NCBI GenBank assembly: GCA_964472095.1
Contig: CAYYIV010000026.1
Coordinates: 1 to 64,000 of the forward strand
Length of the DNA: 64,000 nt
Direction: 5' to 3'
DNA from: Pelagibius sp964472095
GTDB lineage: Bacteria > Pseudomonadota > Alphaproteobacteria > Kiloniellales > Kiloniellaceae
Shown: piece by piece, positions 1 through 8,785 of the stretch
How the letters are laid out: each line of letters begins with the position of its first letter
How positions within the stretch are numbered: the first letter of the stretch is position 1
The notes under the pieces: model-generated
The model's database searches: none
Seen by the model: the letters and a program-made list of their open reading frames with translations, nothing else
Told to the model about the DNA's origin: nothing
Program-made: the position numbers and the translations under genes

Positions 1-593
<593 letters not shown>

Positions 594-632
594 TCGAAAA
601 CTCAAGAAGCGTTACGAGGATCAAGGCGAAAC

Positions 633-1385
633 ATGCTTGAGATCAAGAACCTGCATGCCACCGTCGACGGCAAGGAGATCCTGAAGGGCATCGACCTGAC
701 GGTGAGGGCCGGCGAGATTCATGCCATCATGGGGCCGAACGGCTCGGGCAAGTCGACCCTCTCCTACGTGCTCGCCGGCCGCGAGGGCTACGAGGTCACC
801 GAAGGCGAAGTGCTCTTCAAGGGCAAGAACCTCTTGGATATGGAACCGGAGGAGCGGGCCGGCGAGGGCGTCTTCCTGGCCTTCCAGTACCCGGTCGAGA
901 TCCCCGGGGTGCCCAACACCACCTTCATGAAGGAGGCGCTGAACTCGGTGCGGCGCTACCGCGGCGAAAGCGAGCTCGACGCCATGCAGTTCGTGAAGCT
1001 GGTGCGCGAGAAGACCAAGCAGCTGCACATGGGCGATGACATGCTGAAGCGCGCGGTCAATGTCGGTTTCTCCGGCGGCGAGAAAAAGCGCAACGAGGCA
1101 CTGCAGATGGCGGTGCTGGAGCCTGCCCTGGCGATCCTCGACGAGACGGATTCCGGCCTCGACATCGACGCCCTGAAGACCGTGGCGGACGCGGTGAACC
1201 TGCTGCGCCGGCCGGAAAACGCGCTGCTCGTAATCACCCACTACCAGCGCCTGCTCGACTACATCGTGCCGGACCACGTGCATGTCCTGGCCGGCGGGCG
1301 CATCCAGGCGAGCGGCGGCAAGGAGCTGGCGATCGAGCTCGAGAAGAGCGGCTATGCCGAGTTCACCGCCGGTGCGGCGGCGTGA
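633..1385 (+). CDS. sufC: SufC, ABC-type ATPase of the SufBCD complex
   Basis: ATPase that powers the SufBCD scaffold during Fe-S cluster assembly; it is cytosolic and not a transporter. The 250 residues are the usual SufC length. Walker A is GPNGSGKST (about residues 34-42), the signature is the SufC-type SGGEKKRNE (about 150), and Walker B is followed by ILDETDSGLDIDALK, the SufC version of the D-loop region. GAGGATC precedes the ATG as a plausible ribosome site. The gene ends overlapping the sufD upstream region, which fits one transcript with sufB and sufD. Confidence 0.96.
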   Translation: MLEIKNLHATVDGKEILKGIDLTVRAGEIHAIMGPNGSGKSTLSYVLAGREGYEVTEGEVLFKGKNLLDMEPEERAGEGVFLAFQYPVEIPGVPNTTFMKEALNSVRRYRGESELDAMQFVKLVREKTKQLHMGDDMLKRAVNVGFSGGEKKRNEALQMAVLEPALAILDETDSGLDIDALKTVADAVNLLRRPENALLVITHYQRLLDYIVPDHVHVLAGGRIQASGGKELAIELEKSGYAEFTAGAAA

Positions 1386-1393
1386 GGCAGGCG

Positions 1394-2719
1394 ATGAGCG
1401 ACACTCCCTTCACCGACCACTACGGCAGTCTGCGCGACACCCTGCCCGGCCAGGGCCTGCCCTGGCTGAGCCGGCTGCGCCAGAGCGCGCTGGAGAGTTT
1501 CTCCGCCAGCGGCCTGCCGACACAGCGCCGCGAGGCCTGGAAGTACACCAGCCTCCGGCCGCTGGAGAAAGTCGGCTTCGGCGTCACCGGCGCACCGCGC
1601 GCCTGCGTCTCCATCGACCGGGCGCCGAGCCTCCTGCCGGCTGCCTCCGACCACCACCGCCTGGTCTTCGTCGACGGCCACCACCGCGCCGATCTCTCGA
1701 CCCCGGGCGGCCTGCCCGCGGGGGCCGAGCTCACCACCCTGCGCGAGCTGCTGGCGAAGGAGCCCGCGTGGCTGGAGCGCCACCTGGGTGCGGTCTCCGG
1801 CAAGAGCGGCCAGCCGCTGCTGGCGCTGAACACGGCGATGATGATGAACGGCTTCGTGCTGCGCCTGGCCGCGGGCACGGTGCTGCACGACCCTATCGAG
1901 GTGGTGCACCTGGGCGGCGCCGGCGACCGGCCGCTGGCCTATCACCCGCGCAACCTCGTGGTGCTGGCGCCCCGCGCGCAGGCGACGCTCATCGAGCACC
2001 ACACGCATATGGGCGAGCAGCCCTACTACACGAACATCGCCACCGAGGTGTCGCTGGCCGAGGGCGCGGTGCTGCATCACTACAAGCTGCAGGCCGAGGC
2101 CCTGGATGCCTTCCACACCGCGACCGTGCATGCCGAGGTGGCCGCCGACGCGCTCTACGATGCCTTCGGCATGACCACCGGCGCACGGCTGTCGCGTAAC
2201 GAGATCACCGTGCGCCTCGCCGGCGAAGGGGCCAACTGCCACCTGAACGGCGCCTACCTGGTGCGCGGCACGCAGCACTGCGACAACACCACGCAGATCG
2301 ATCACCTGGTCCCCAACACCGCCTGCAGCGAGATCTTCAAGGGGGTTGTCGACGACGCGGCCCGCGCGGTCTTCCAGGGCAAGATCACCGTCCACCGCGA
2401 CGCCCAGCACACCAACGGCCACCAGCTGAGCAAAGTGCTGCTGCTGTCGGACAAGGCGGAGATCGACACCAAGCCGGAGCTGGAGATCTACGCCGACGAC
2501 GTGGTCTGCAGCCACGGCGCCACCGCCGGCGACCTCGACCACGACGCCCTCTTCTACCTGCGCGCCCGCGGCATCCCGGAAGCGGCCGCCCGCGGCATGC
2601 TGATCGAGGCCTTCCTGGCCGAGAGCGTCCACAACATCGCTGCCCAGGGCATCTGCCCGGCGCTGATGTCGTCCATCGGCCACTGGCTGGCCGGGCGGCC
2701 GCGGGGAGAGCCGGCATGA
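1394..2719 (+). CDS. sufD: SufD, SufBCD scaffold subunit
   Basis: SufB paralogue that pairs with it in the SufBCD scaffold and is linked to iron entry. About 441 residues. It shows the N-terminal REAWKYTSLRPL motif and the C-terminal SufB/D signature with DTKPELEIYADDV, CSHGATAGDLD and LFYLRARGI. A GTG at 1382 overlapping the sufC stop would extend the frame by four residues, but the ATG at 1394 has GAGG about 6 bp upstream and is preferred. The end overlaps the sufS start (ATGA), indicating translational coupling. Confidence 0.94.
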   Translation: MSDTPFTDHYGSLRDTLPGQGLPWLSRLRQSALESFSASGLPTQRREAWKYTSLRPLEKVGFGVTGAPRACVSIDRAPSLLPAASDHHRLVFVDGHHRADLSTPGGLPAGAELTTLRELLAKEPAWLERHLGAVSGKSGQPLLALNTAMMMNGFVLRLAAGTVLHDPIEVVHLGGAGDRPLAYHPRNLVVLAPRAQATLIEHHTHMGEQPYYTNIATEVSLAEGAVLHHYKLQAEALDAFHTATVHAEVAADALYDAFGMTTGARLSRNEITVRLAGEGANCHLNGAYLVRGTQHCDNTTQIDHLVPNTACSEIFKGVVDDAARAVFQGKITVHRDAQHTNGHQLSKVLLLSDKAEIDTKPELEIYADDVVCSHGATAGDLDHDALFYLRARGIPEAAARGMLIEAFLAESVHNIAAQGICPALMSSIGHWLAGRPRGEPA

Positions 2720-3987
2720 GCACCCTGGGATTCGCCGGAGCGCCGGTCTTGTCGGGCGACAATTCCACGCTCGCCTTCGACGTGGAGCGTGTACGAAAAG
2801 ACTTCCCCGTACTTTCACAGAACGTACACGGCAAGCCCCTGGTGTACCTGGATGGTGGTGCCTCGGCGCAAAAGCCCACGGCTGTGCTCGAGGCCATGGA
2901 CGAGGTCTATCGTACGTGCTACGCGAACGTTCATCGGGGCGCCTACTTCTTCAGCCAGCATCTGACCGATCGCTACGAGGGCGTACGGACGAAGGTGGCC
3001 CGCCTGCTCAATGCCGCCTCGGACCAGGAGATCGTCTTCACCCGCAACGTGACCGAGGCGATCAACTTGGTGGCGCACAGCTTCGGCAGCCGCCTGCAAC
3101 CTGGCGACGAGGTTGTCATTTCCGAGATGGAGCACCACGCCAACATCGTGCCCTGGCAGCTGCTGCGCGACCGCGTTGGAATTAACCTGAAGGTAGTGCC
3201 GATCGCCGACGACGGCAGCTTCCGGCTCGACGCCTACGAGGCCCTGCTGGGGCCCAAGACGCGGCTGGTGGCCCTCACCCACACCTCCAACGTGCTCGGC
3301 ACCGTCACGCCGATGAAGGAGATTATCCGCCTCGCCCACAAGGCCGGGGCCAGGGTGCTGGTGGACGGTGCCCAGGCGGTGGTGCACGGCAAGGTCGACG
3401 TCCGCGATCTGGATGCCGACTTCTACGCCTTCACAGGCCACAAGCTCTACGGCCCGACGGCGATCGGCGTGCTCTACGGCAAGGCCGAGCTTCTGAAGTC
3501 CATGCCGCCCTTCCTCGGCGGCGGCGACATGATCCGCTCGGTGAGCTTTGCCGAGACCACCTATGCCGAGCCGCCGCACCGCTTCGAGGCCGGCACGCCG
3601 CCCATCGTCGAGGCCATCGGGCTCGGCGCGGCCATCGACTACGTGAACGCCATCGGCCAGGACGCCATCGCCGCCCACGAGGCCGGCCTGCTGGCCTACG
3701 CCACCGAACGATTACAGCAGATCGAGGGGCTCAACATCATCGGCACCGCCAGGGAGAAGGCGAGCATCGTCTCCTTCGTGCTCGACGGCATCCACCCGCA
3801 CGACATCGGCACCATCGTCGACCGCGAGGGCGTCGCCATCCGCGTCGGCCACCACTGCGCCCAGCCGCTGATGGAGCGCTTCGGCGTGCCGGCCACGGCG
3901 CGCGCGTCCATGGGGCTCTACAACACCCGTCACGACATAGACGTGCTGGCCGGGGCGTTGGAAAAGGTGAAGGACATCTTCGGGTAA
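2716..3987 (+). CDS. sufS: SufS-type cysteine desulfurase
   Basis: PLP enzyme that removes sulfur from cysteine and supplies it as a persulfide for Fe-S assembly. 423 residues, slightly longer than typical SufS because of a roughly 20-residue N-terminal extension. Visible marks are EMEHHANIVPW, the Asp/Gln PLP site VDGAQAVVHGKVD, the Schiff-base lysine in FTGHKLYGPTAIG (about residue 244), and the group II active-site cysteine in RVGHHCAQPLM followed by RASMGLYNT. It starts in a 4-bp overlap with sufD. Its TAA stop touches the left arm of the repeat at 3987, so the element separates it from its sulfur acceptor gene sufU. Confidence 0.95.
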   Translation: MSTLGFAGAPVLSGDNSTLAFDVERVRKDFPVLSQNVHGKPLVYLDGGASAQKPTAVLEAMDEVYRTCYANVHRGAYFFSQHLTDRYEGVRTKVARLLNAASDQEIVFTRNVTEAINLVAHSFGSRLQPGDEVVISEMEHHANIVPWQLLRDRVGINLKVVPIADDGSFRLDAYEALLGPKTRLVALTHTSNVLGTVTPMKEIIRLAHKAGARVLVDGAQAVVHGKVDVRDLDADFYAFTGHKLYGPTAIGVLYGKAELLKSMPPFLGGGDMIRSVSFAETTYAEPPHRFEAGTPPIVEAIGLGAAIDYVNAIGQDAIAAHEAGLLAYATERLQQIEGLNIIGTAREKASIVSFVLDGIHPHDIGTIVDREGVAIRVGHHCAQPLMERFGVPATARASMGLYNTRHDIDVLAGALEKVKDIFG

Positions 3988-4252
3988 GCCCGGATTTTTC
4001 CAACTATGGCGGGCGTGACGGAGGCGAATTTGACGACAGGCAAGGAAAGACGCGAAGGGCGTATCGGGAATACGGGCGAGCGGCTTGACGCTGCCTGTCG
4101 ACAAATTCGCCCCGCCCTTCGGGTCGCGTCAGGAAGCCTGCTGGGGGCGTCGAAGTCCTCAACCGTAGTCCCCGCTACGATTTTCGGACTTCTCCTGCCC
4201 AGCAGGCTTCCTGACGCGATCACGCTCCACCATAGTTGGAAATATCCGGGCT
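3987..4252. repeat. MITE-like element with three nested or tandem inverted repeats
   Basis: The whole sufS-sufU gap is one structured element. The outer arms at 3987-4017 and 4220-4252 are near-perfect inverted repeats; the core AGCCCGGAT.TTTCCAACTA is shared apart from one base. Between them sit two further inverted repeats: 4023-4042 with 4092-4111 (19 of 20 bases) and 4124-4145 with 4198-4219 (22 of 22). The second hairpin continues inward with GAAGTCC/GGACTTC (4152-4158 and 4186-4192) and CGTAG/CTACG. There is no coding frame and no clear target duplication. It begins at the sufS stop and ends 5 bp before the sufU ATG, so it must be transcribed if the operon is continuous. MITE-like is an inference from the terminal inverted repeats. 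Confidence 0.8.
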
Positions 4253-4257
4253 GAGCC

Positions 4258-4728
4258 ATGCAGGACGTACTGCGCGACCTCTATCAGGAAGTGATCCTCG
4301 ACCACGGCAGGCACCCGCGGAACCATCGGCATCCGCCGGCCGCCAACCGTCAGGCGCGCGGCTACAATCCGCTGTGCGGCGATCAAGTGACCATCTACCT
4401 GGAGTGCGACGGCACCGGCTGCATTGCCGACGTCGCCTTCGAAGGCAGGGGCTGCGCCATCTCCATCGCCTCGGCCTCGATGATGACCGAGGTGCTGCGC
4501 GGCAAATCGGCGGCCGAGGCCCGCCACCTGTTCGAGGTTTTCCATCGCCTCTGCACCGAGGACGGCTTCGACCTGGAGCAGGCGGAGATCGCCGACCAGG
4601 AGGCCCTGGAGCGGCTGCAGGTGCTCGCCGGCGTGCGCGAGTTTCCGGCGCGGGTGAAGTGCGCCACTCTGGCCTGGCACGCCATGACCTCGGCCCTCGA
4701 GGGCGCCGCAGAAACGACCACGGAGTAG
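4258..4728 (+). CDS. sufU: SufU-type Fe-S assembly protein / sulfurtransferase
   Basis: IscU-fold protein that in SufU systems accepts sulfur from SufS through a zinc-bound cysteine. 156 residues with the three expected cysteines in NPLCGD, GRGCAISIASASMMTE and FPARVKCATLAWHA. The extra helical stretch between the second and third cysteine distinguishes SufU from IscU. No strong Shine-Dalgarno sequence is visible because the repeat element ends only 5 bp before the ATG. sufT follows 11 bp after the stop. SufU with SufS is best known from Gram-positives, so its use here instead of SufE is worth noting. Confidence 0.9.
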   Translation: MQDVLRDLYQEVILDHGRHPRNHRHPPAANRQARGYNPLCGDQVTIYLECDGTGCIADVAFEGRGCAISIASASMMTEVLRGKSAAEARHLFEVFHRLCTEDGFDLEQAEIADQEALERLQVLAGVREFPARVKCATLAWHAMTSALEGAAETTTE

Positions 4729-4739
4729 GACAGCGATCG

Positions 4740-5141
4740 ATGAGCGACCATCCACTCGGCATGGACACCTTCGGCCTCGGCGCCGCGCCGGAAGGCCTCA
4801 CCGCGCGCGCCGGCGCGCCGCTGCAGCCGGGCCTGCCGGCGGCCGATCGCGAGGCGGTGGAGAACGCCATCCGCCAGGTCCACGACCCGGAGATCCCGGT
4901 CAACATCTACGACCTCGGCCTGATCTACGGCCTCGACATCCATGCCGACGGCTCGGTGGCCATCGAGATGACCCTGACGGCGCCCGCCTGCCCGGTTGCC
5001 GGCGAGATGCCGCAGCAGGTGGCCGAGGCGGTGGCCGGCGCCGACGGCGTCGGCGAAGTGCAGGTCACGCTGACCTGGGACCCGCCCTGGTCGCCCGAGC
5101 GCATGTCCGAGGATGCCAAGCTGGCGCTAGGTATGTTCTAG
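4740..5141 (+). CDS. sufT: SufT, MIP18/DUF59-family Fe-S maturation factor
   Basis: 133-residue MIP18-family (DUF59) protein, the SufT class that assists Fe-S maturation or transfer under high demand. The core motif HDPEIPVNIYDLGLIY (residues about 46-61) and the TLTAPACPVAGEMP segment carrying the conserved cysteine are clear, and the tail TWDPPWSPERMSEDAKLALGMF is typical. About 35 variable residues precede the domain. I chose the ATG at 4740; longer in-frame extension upstream only overlays sufU in another frame. It sits between sufU and sufA in the same direction. Confidence 0.92.
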   Translation: MSDHPLGMDTFGLGAAPEGLTARAGAPLQPGLPAADREAVENAIRQVHDPEIPVNIYDLGLIYGLDIHADGSVAIEMTLTAPACPVAGEMPQQVAEAVAGADGVGEVQVTLTWDPPWSPERMSEDAKLALGMF

Positions 5142-5221
5142 TAAAATCAACGCGTTACAGGACCCCTTTTGTCGCCTTAGGGGAATCCTTATATTGGATG
5201 GATAGAAAGTTGGGCTGAACC

Positions 5222-5560
5222 ATGGCTATTGCGAATCTGATCACCCTCACCGACGCGGCCGCGAGCCGCGTCAAGGAACTGATCGCCAAGAGCGACGAGC
5301 CGGTGCTCGGCCTGCGGGTCGGCATCAACACGCGCGGCTGCTCGGGCATGAGCTACGTGGTCGAGTACGCCAAGGAACAGCGCAAGCTGGAAGACGTCGT
5401 CGAGGCCAAGGGGGTGAAGATCTTCATCGACCCCACCGCGGTGATGTTCCTGCTCGGCAGCGAGATGGACTACGTCGACGACAAGTTCAACAGCGGCTTC
5501 GTGTTCACCAATCCCAACGAAAAGGGCCGCTGCGGCTGCGGCGAGTCTTTCCACGTCTGA
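5222..5560 (+). CDS. sufA: A-type Fe-S carrier protein SufA/IscA family
   Basis: HesB/IscA-fold carrier that receives clusters from the scaffold and passes them to apoproteins. 112 residues with the three ligand cysteines in TRGCSGMSYV and the C-terminal GRCGCGESFHV. Position at the end of the suf cluster supports SufA over ErpA, though sequence alone does not separate the A-type subfamilies with certainty. An 80-bp gap after sufT could hold its own promoter; I see no convincing motif. Confidence 0.92.
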   Translation: MAIANLITLTDAAASRVKELIAKSDEPVLGLRVGINTRGCSGMSYVVEYAKEQRKLEDVVEAKGVKIFIDPTAVMFLLGSEMDYVDDKFNSGFVFTNPNEKGRCGCGESFHV

Positions 5561-5697
5561 GTTCTTGCCAGCACCGGTATCGGACTCCTCTAACCGCTGA
5601 ATTCTCCCAGAATTACCTTTCGCGTCCACCTGTTAACGCGGGCTAAAGCTTCGCCGCCGAAGATGCCGGCTTGCGGTATCTGCGACAGGTGAGGGCA

Positions 5698-6786
5698 ATG
5701 GAAAGTTCAGCAGGCATGGAGCGCTTGGCGCCGGCCCCCCAGCAGGGGCTGTCCGCTGTATTGCCGTCGGCGCGGCTGGCGCTTCACTGGCTGTTCGGCC
5801 TGCCCAATCCTCTCGGCCCCGCCATTGCTATCGTCGCCCTCTTCTCGACTCTGGTTCTCATCCTCGCTGCCGTCTACGGCGCGCCACTGTCGCTGCCTCG
5901 CGAGCGCGTGAGCATCGCGCTCGGCTACAGTGCAGTGCTGCCGGTCGGAGCGGCGATTGCCATCTATTCCGTACTCCGGCTTTTGAGGTCCCTCACACGT
6001 AGGAGCAGCACGAGCGGCCCGACACTGTTGCAGATGGTTGCCACCGACCTCACCCTGATGACCCTCTTTCTGGTGGCAACCTATTTTCATTTCAGCCTGA
6101 AGACTTGGGTGCAGGTCATCAATCCAAGTCTCTATGACGAATACTACATCGCGGTTGACCGCAGCCTGCAGCCGGCCCTCGATCTCTTCTACTGGATCCG
6201 CACGACCTATTTCACCGCGGTCCCCAACACCGATGCCTGGTATCAGGCGGCCTTCCTGCTGATGTTCATCAGCGGCTTTTGCAGTCTCGCGGTGACCCGT
6301 AACCCGGCCTATCCGCGGTTCTGCATCGGTGTGCTGCTGACCATGTCGCTCGGCGCATTTTCTTACCTCTTGGCGCCCGCCCTGGGTCCCTTCATCTACG
6401 AGCCGGGCTTGAACTCGCGCGCCACCGAAGCGCAGGTTGGCATGCTCTGGGCCCACAAGCAGGTGATGCAGGGCGGCATGGGCTGGATCGCCGAAGCCGG
6501 GCCGAATTACTTTACCGGCGCGCTCGCCGCCATGCCGTCTCTACACATCTGCCACGCCGCCGTAATGACTTATTATGTCTTTCAAGCGCGGTCACACTTG
6601 CTTGGCTTGTTCCTGCTGATCAGCTTCTGGGTGGTCATCGAGTCTGTCGTATCGCGCTGGCACTACCTGATCGACTTGCCCGCGGGTCTTCTGCTCGCCG
6701 CCCTGGTCATTTGGCTGACCAACCGCGTCGGTCAGTGGGCGCCGGCGAAGCGGTCGCACTGCTCCGATCCGATCCGCCAGGTTTAA
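5698..6786 (+). CDS. PAP2-superfamily integral membrane phosphatase/transferase
   Basis: About 362 residues with several hydrophobic segments, for example residues near 45-65, 85-100, 125-140, 195-215 and 280-330. Near the C-terminus are the PAP2 motifs: MPSLHICHAAV and, about 40 residues later, SRWHYLIDLPAG, supplying the two histidines and Asp of the catalytic site. The long membrane part and late motif position resemble the PAP2_3 / inositol phosphorylceramide synthase-like branch, so it may transfer or remove a lipid-linked phosphate. I chose ATG 5698 (GGTGAGGG upstream) over an earlier TTG. The two glycosyltransferase-like genes behind it suggest a role in a lipid-linked glycan. Substrate unknown. 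Confidence 0.82.
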   Translation: MESSAGMERLAPAPQQGLSAVLPSARLALHWLFGLPNPLGPAIAIVALFSTLVLILAAVYGAPLSLPRERVSIALGYSAVLPVGAAIAIYSVLRLLRSLTRRSSTSGPTLLQMVATDLTLMTLFLVATYFHFSLKTWVQVINPSLYDEYYIAVDRSLQPALDLFYWIRTTYFTAVPNTDAWYQAAFLLMFISGFCSLAVTRNPAYPRFCIGVLLTMSLGAFSYLLAPALGPFIYEPGLNSRATEAQVGMLWAHKQVMQGGMGWIAEAGPNYFTGALAAMPSLHICHAAVMTYYVFQARSHLLGLFLLISFWVVIESVVSRWHYLIDLPAGLLLAALVIWLTNRVGQWAPAKRSHCSDPIRQV

Positions 6787-6853
6787 TCAAACCTTAGCGC
6801 TTTCCGCAGAGGATCGGTGCTTCCCGTTCTCTGCCCAAGTGCGATCCGGTAAG

Positions 6854-8701
6854 ATGTCCACCTTCCGCCGAAACGAAAGCCGGCATGAGCAGATTCTGCC
6901 CTATGCTGCGCTCCTGATCACCTGGGCCCTGGTGCACTTCGGCCTGGTGCTGCTCGGCGATTCACCGCTATACGATACCCAGCTGATCACGCCCGACAGC
7001 TACATGCGGATGGTGCGGGTGACCGAGCTGGTGCAGAACTGGCAGTGGTTCGACGGCACCATCGATCGTGCCAATGCGCCTTACGGCGACACGCTGCATT
7101 GGACCCGCCCCTTCGACGTCCTGCTGATCCTGCTCGCCTTGCCGGCCGGCATCGTTCTCGGCGCCGATCAGGCCCTGCATCTCGCCGGCATCATCGTCTC
7201 GCCGCTGCTGCACCTGGCGACCGGCCTGACGTTGGTCTGGGCGCTGCGGCCGGTCATTCGGCCGGAAGTCTGGTTCCTGCCGGCAGTCGCCTTCTTCCTG
7301 CAGCCCGGCGTCCTCGCCTACTCGATCCTCGGCTATGCCGACCATCACAGCCTGCTGTTGCTGATCTTCGTCGTTGTGGCAGGCTTTGCGCTCCGCGCCT
7401 TGCGCAATCCGCTGGACGCCCGGCCGGCTCTCCAGGCCGGTATCGCGGCCGGCATCGGCATCTGGCTGTCGGTGGAATTCTTGATGATCGTCGGCGTCTG
7501 CATCGCCGCCCTCGGACTGCCGTGGCTCTTCGGCGAGCGGGAAAGAGCCGGCCAGAACAAGTGGTTCGCCCTCGGTATGAGCCTCGTGCTGCTGGGCGCC
7601 CTCTTCGTCGAGCGGCCGTTCGCGCGGTTCCTCGAGCCGAGCTACGACAGGGTCTCCGCTGTGCAGTTCCTTTTCGCCGTCAGCGTCCTGCTGTTCTGGC
7701 GCACGGTCGAGACGCTCCAGAACCGTGCCCTCCATCCCTCGCGCTTCTTCGGCCGCGCAGTCCTCGGCGTCGCCGGCGCAGCTGCCCTGGGCTTGCTGTT
7801 CGCCACGACCTACCCGACGTTCTTCAGCGGCCCGATGGCCGAGGTAGATCCGCGTATCCTGCCTATTTGGCTCGACCGCGTGCTGGAGATGCGCCCGCTG
7901 GTGCCCACGGACCGGAAAAGCCTCGGCGATTTCGTCTTCTACCTCGGCGGCATTGCCCTGATAGCCCCCTTGTTCCTCATGGGCCTGATTGCGCAACGCG
8001 GCTCGAGCCGGTTCTTTGCGCTCCTTTTCATCGCCATCGCTTGCCTGCTGCTGACGGCGGCGGCAGTACAGCACATGCGTTTTTCGGTTTACGCCGAGAC
8101 CGCCTTCGTGATCGCCTTCGCCGTCATACTGGATCGCTTCCTGCACTGGAGCGGCCGGCTCGGCAACGATCTGCTGCGGGGTCTCCTGCGTGGTGGTTTT
8201 CTGGCCCTGACCCTGCTTGGTCCCCTCTTTGTCGGCGCTTCGCTGATGGTCAAAGAGGTGGGGCCCGGGCTTGCCGCTGACCAGCCACCGGCCGCTTGCG
8301 AGGTCCCGGCAGTTGCCGCCTTTCTGGAGACCGACCCACGCTGGGCGCAGGGCTCGCAGACGATCCTGGCTTTCATGGACATCGGCCCGGAGCTGCTCTA
8401 CCGCACCCGTCACCGCGTGATCGGCACGCCCTACCACCGCAACGGCAACGGCATTTTCGATGGCCACCAGATGCTGGCCACCAGCGATGAAGCGGTCGCT
8501 CATGATGTCGCCGAACGTCGCGGCATCGATCTGGTGCTGCTCTGCCAATCGCCGGCGGAGCGGCGGTTCTATCAATCGCCGCGGGGGGAAGAAAACCTCT
8601 ACCATCGGCTGGAACACGGCAGGCCGCCAACCTGGCTCGCCGCCGTCCCCTTACCCTCCCACCTGCAGGGCCAGGCCAGGCTCTACCGCGTTGTCCGGTA
8701 G
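6854..8701 (+). CDS. GT-C-type membrane glycosyltransferase-like protein (STT3/PglB-like)
   Basis: About 615 residues with roughly a dozen hydrophobic segments followed by a soluble C-terminal part of about 130 residues. The first periplasmic-type loop has DSYMRMVRVTELVQNWQWFDG and APYGDTLHWTRPFDV, resembling the acidic loop of STT3/PglB/AglB proteins, and YADHHSLLLL matches their second conserved acidic/His region. I do not see an unambiguous WWDXG catalytic box in the C-terminal domain, so oligosaccharyltransferase activity is not shown. A GTG at 6839 is an alternative start. It lies between a PAP2 enzyme and a GT2 enzyme, which fits glycan transfer from a polyprenyl carrier. Specific function is inference. 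Confidence 0.7.
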   Translation: MSTFRRNESRHEQILPYAALLITWALVHFGLVLLGDSPLYDTQLITPDSYMRMVRVTELVQNWQWFDGTIDRANAPYGDTLHWTRPFDVLLILLALPAGIVLGADQALHLAGIIVSPLLHLATGLTLVWALRPVIRPEVWFLPAVAFFLQPGVLAYSILGYADHHSLLLLIFVVVAGFALRALRNPLDARPALQAGIAAGIGIWLSVEFLMIVGVCIAALGLPWLFGERERAGQNKWFALGMSLVLLGALFVERPFARFLEPSYDRVSAVQFLFAVSVLLFWRTVETLQNRALHPSRFFGRAVLGVAGAAALGLLFATTYPTFFSGPMAEVDPRILPIWLDRVLEMRPLVPTDRKSLGDFVFYLGGIALIAPLFLMGLIAQRGSSRFFALLFIAIACLLLTAAAVQHMRFSVYAETAFVIAFAVILDRFLHWSGRLGNDLLRGLLRGGFLALTLLGPLFVGASLMVKEVGPGLAADQPPAACEVPAVAAFLETDPRWAQGSQTILAFMDIGPELLYRTRHRVIGTPYHRNGNGIFDGHQMLATSDEAVAHDVAERRGIDLVLLCQSPAERRFYQSPRGEENLYHRLEHGRPPTWLAAVPLPSHLQGQARLYRVVR

Positions 8702-8785
8702 CGGCCGGTTTAGGTCGGCGTTAGGGAATTCTTGAGCCACTTCGGGGAAACTCTACGCCGTTCCTGAAACTGCAGGTATGCGAAG

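Noticed and set aside
3980..4260. Target-site duplication flanking the nested repeat element
   Set aside because: The bases directly outside the outer arms do not match convincingly, so insertion by a transposase is not shown.
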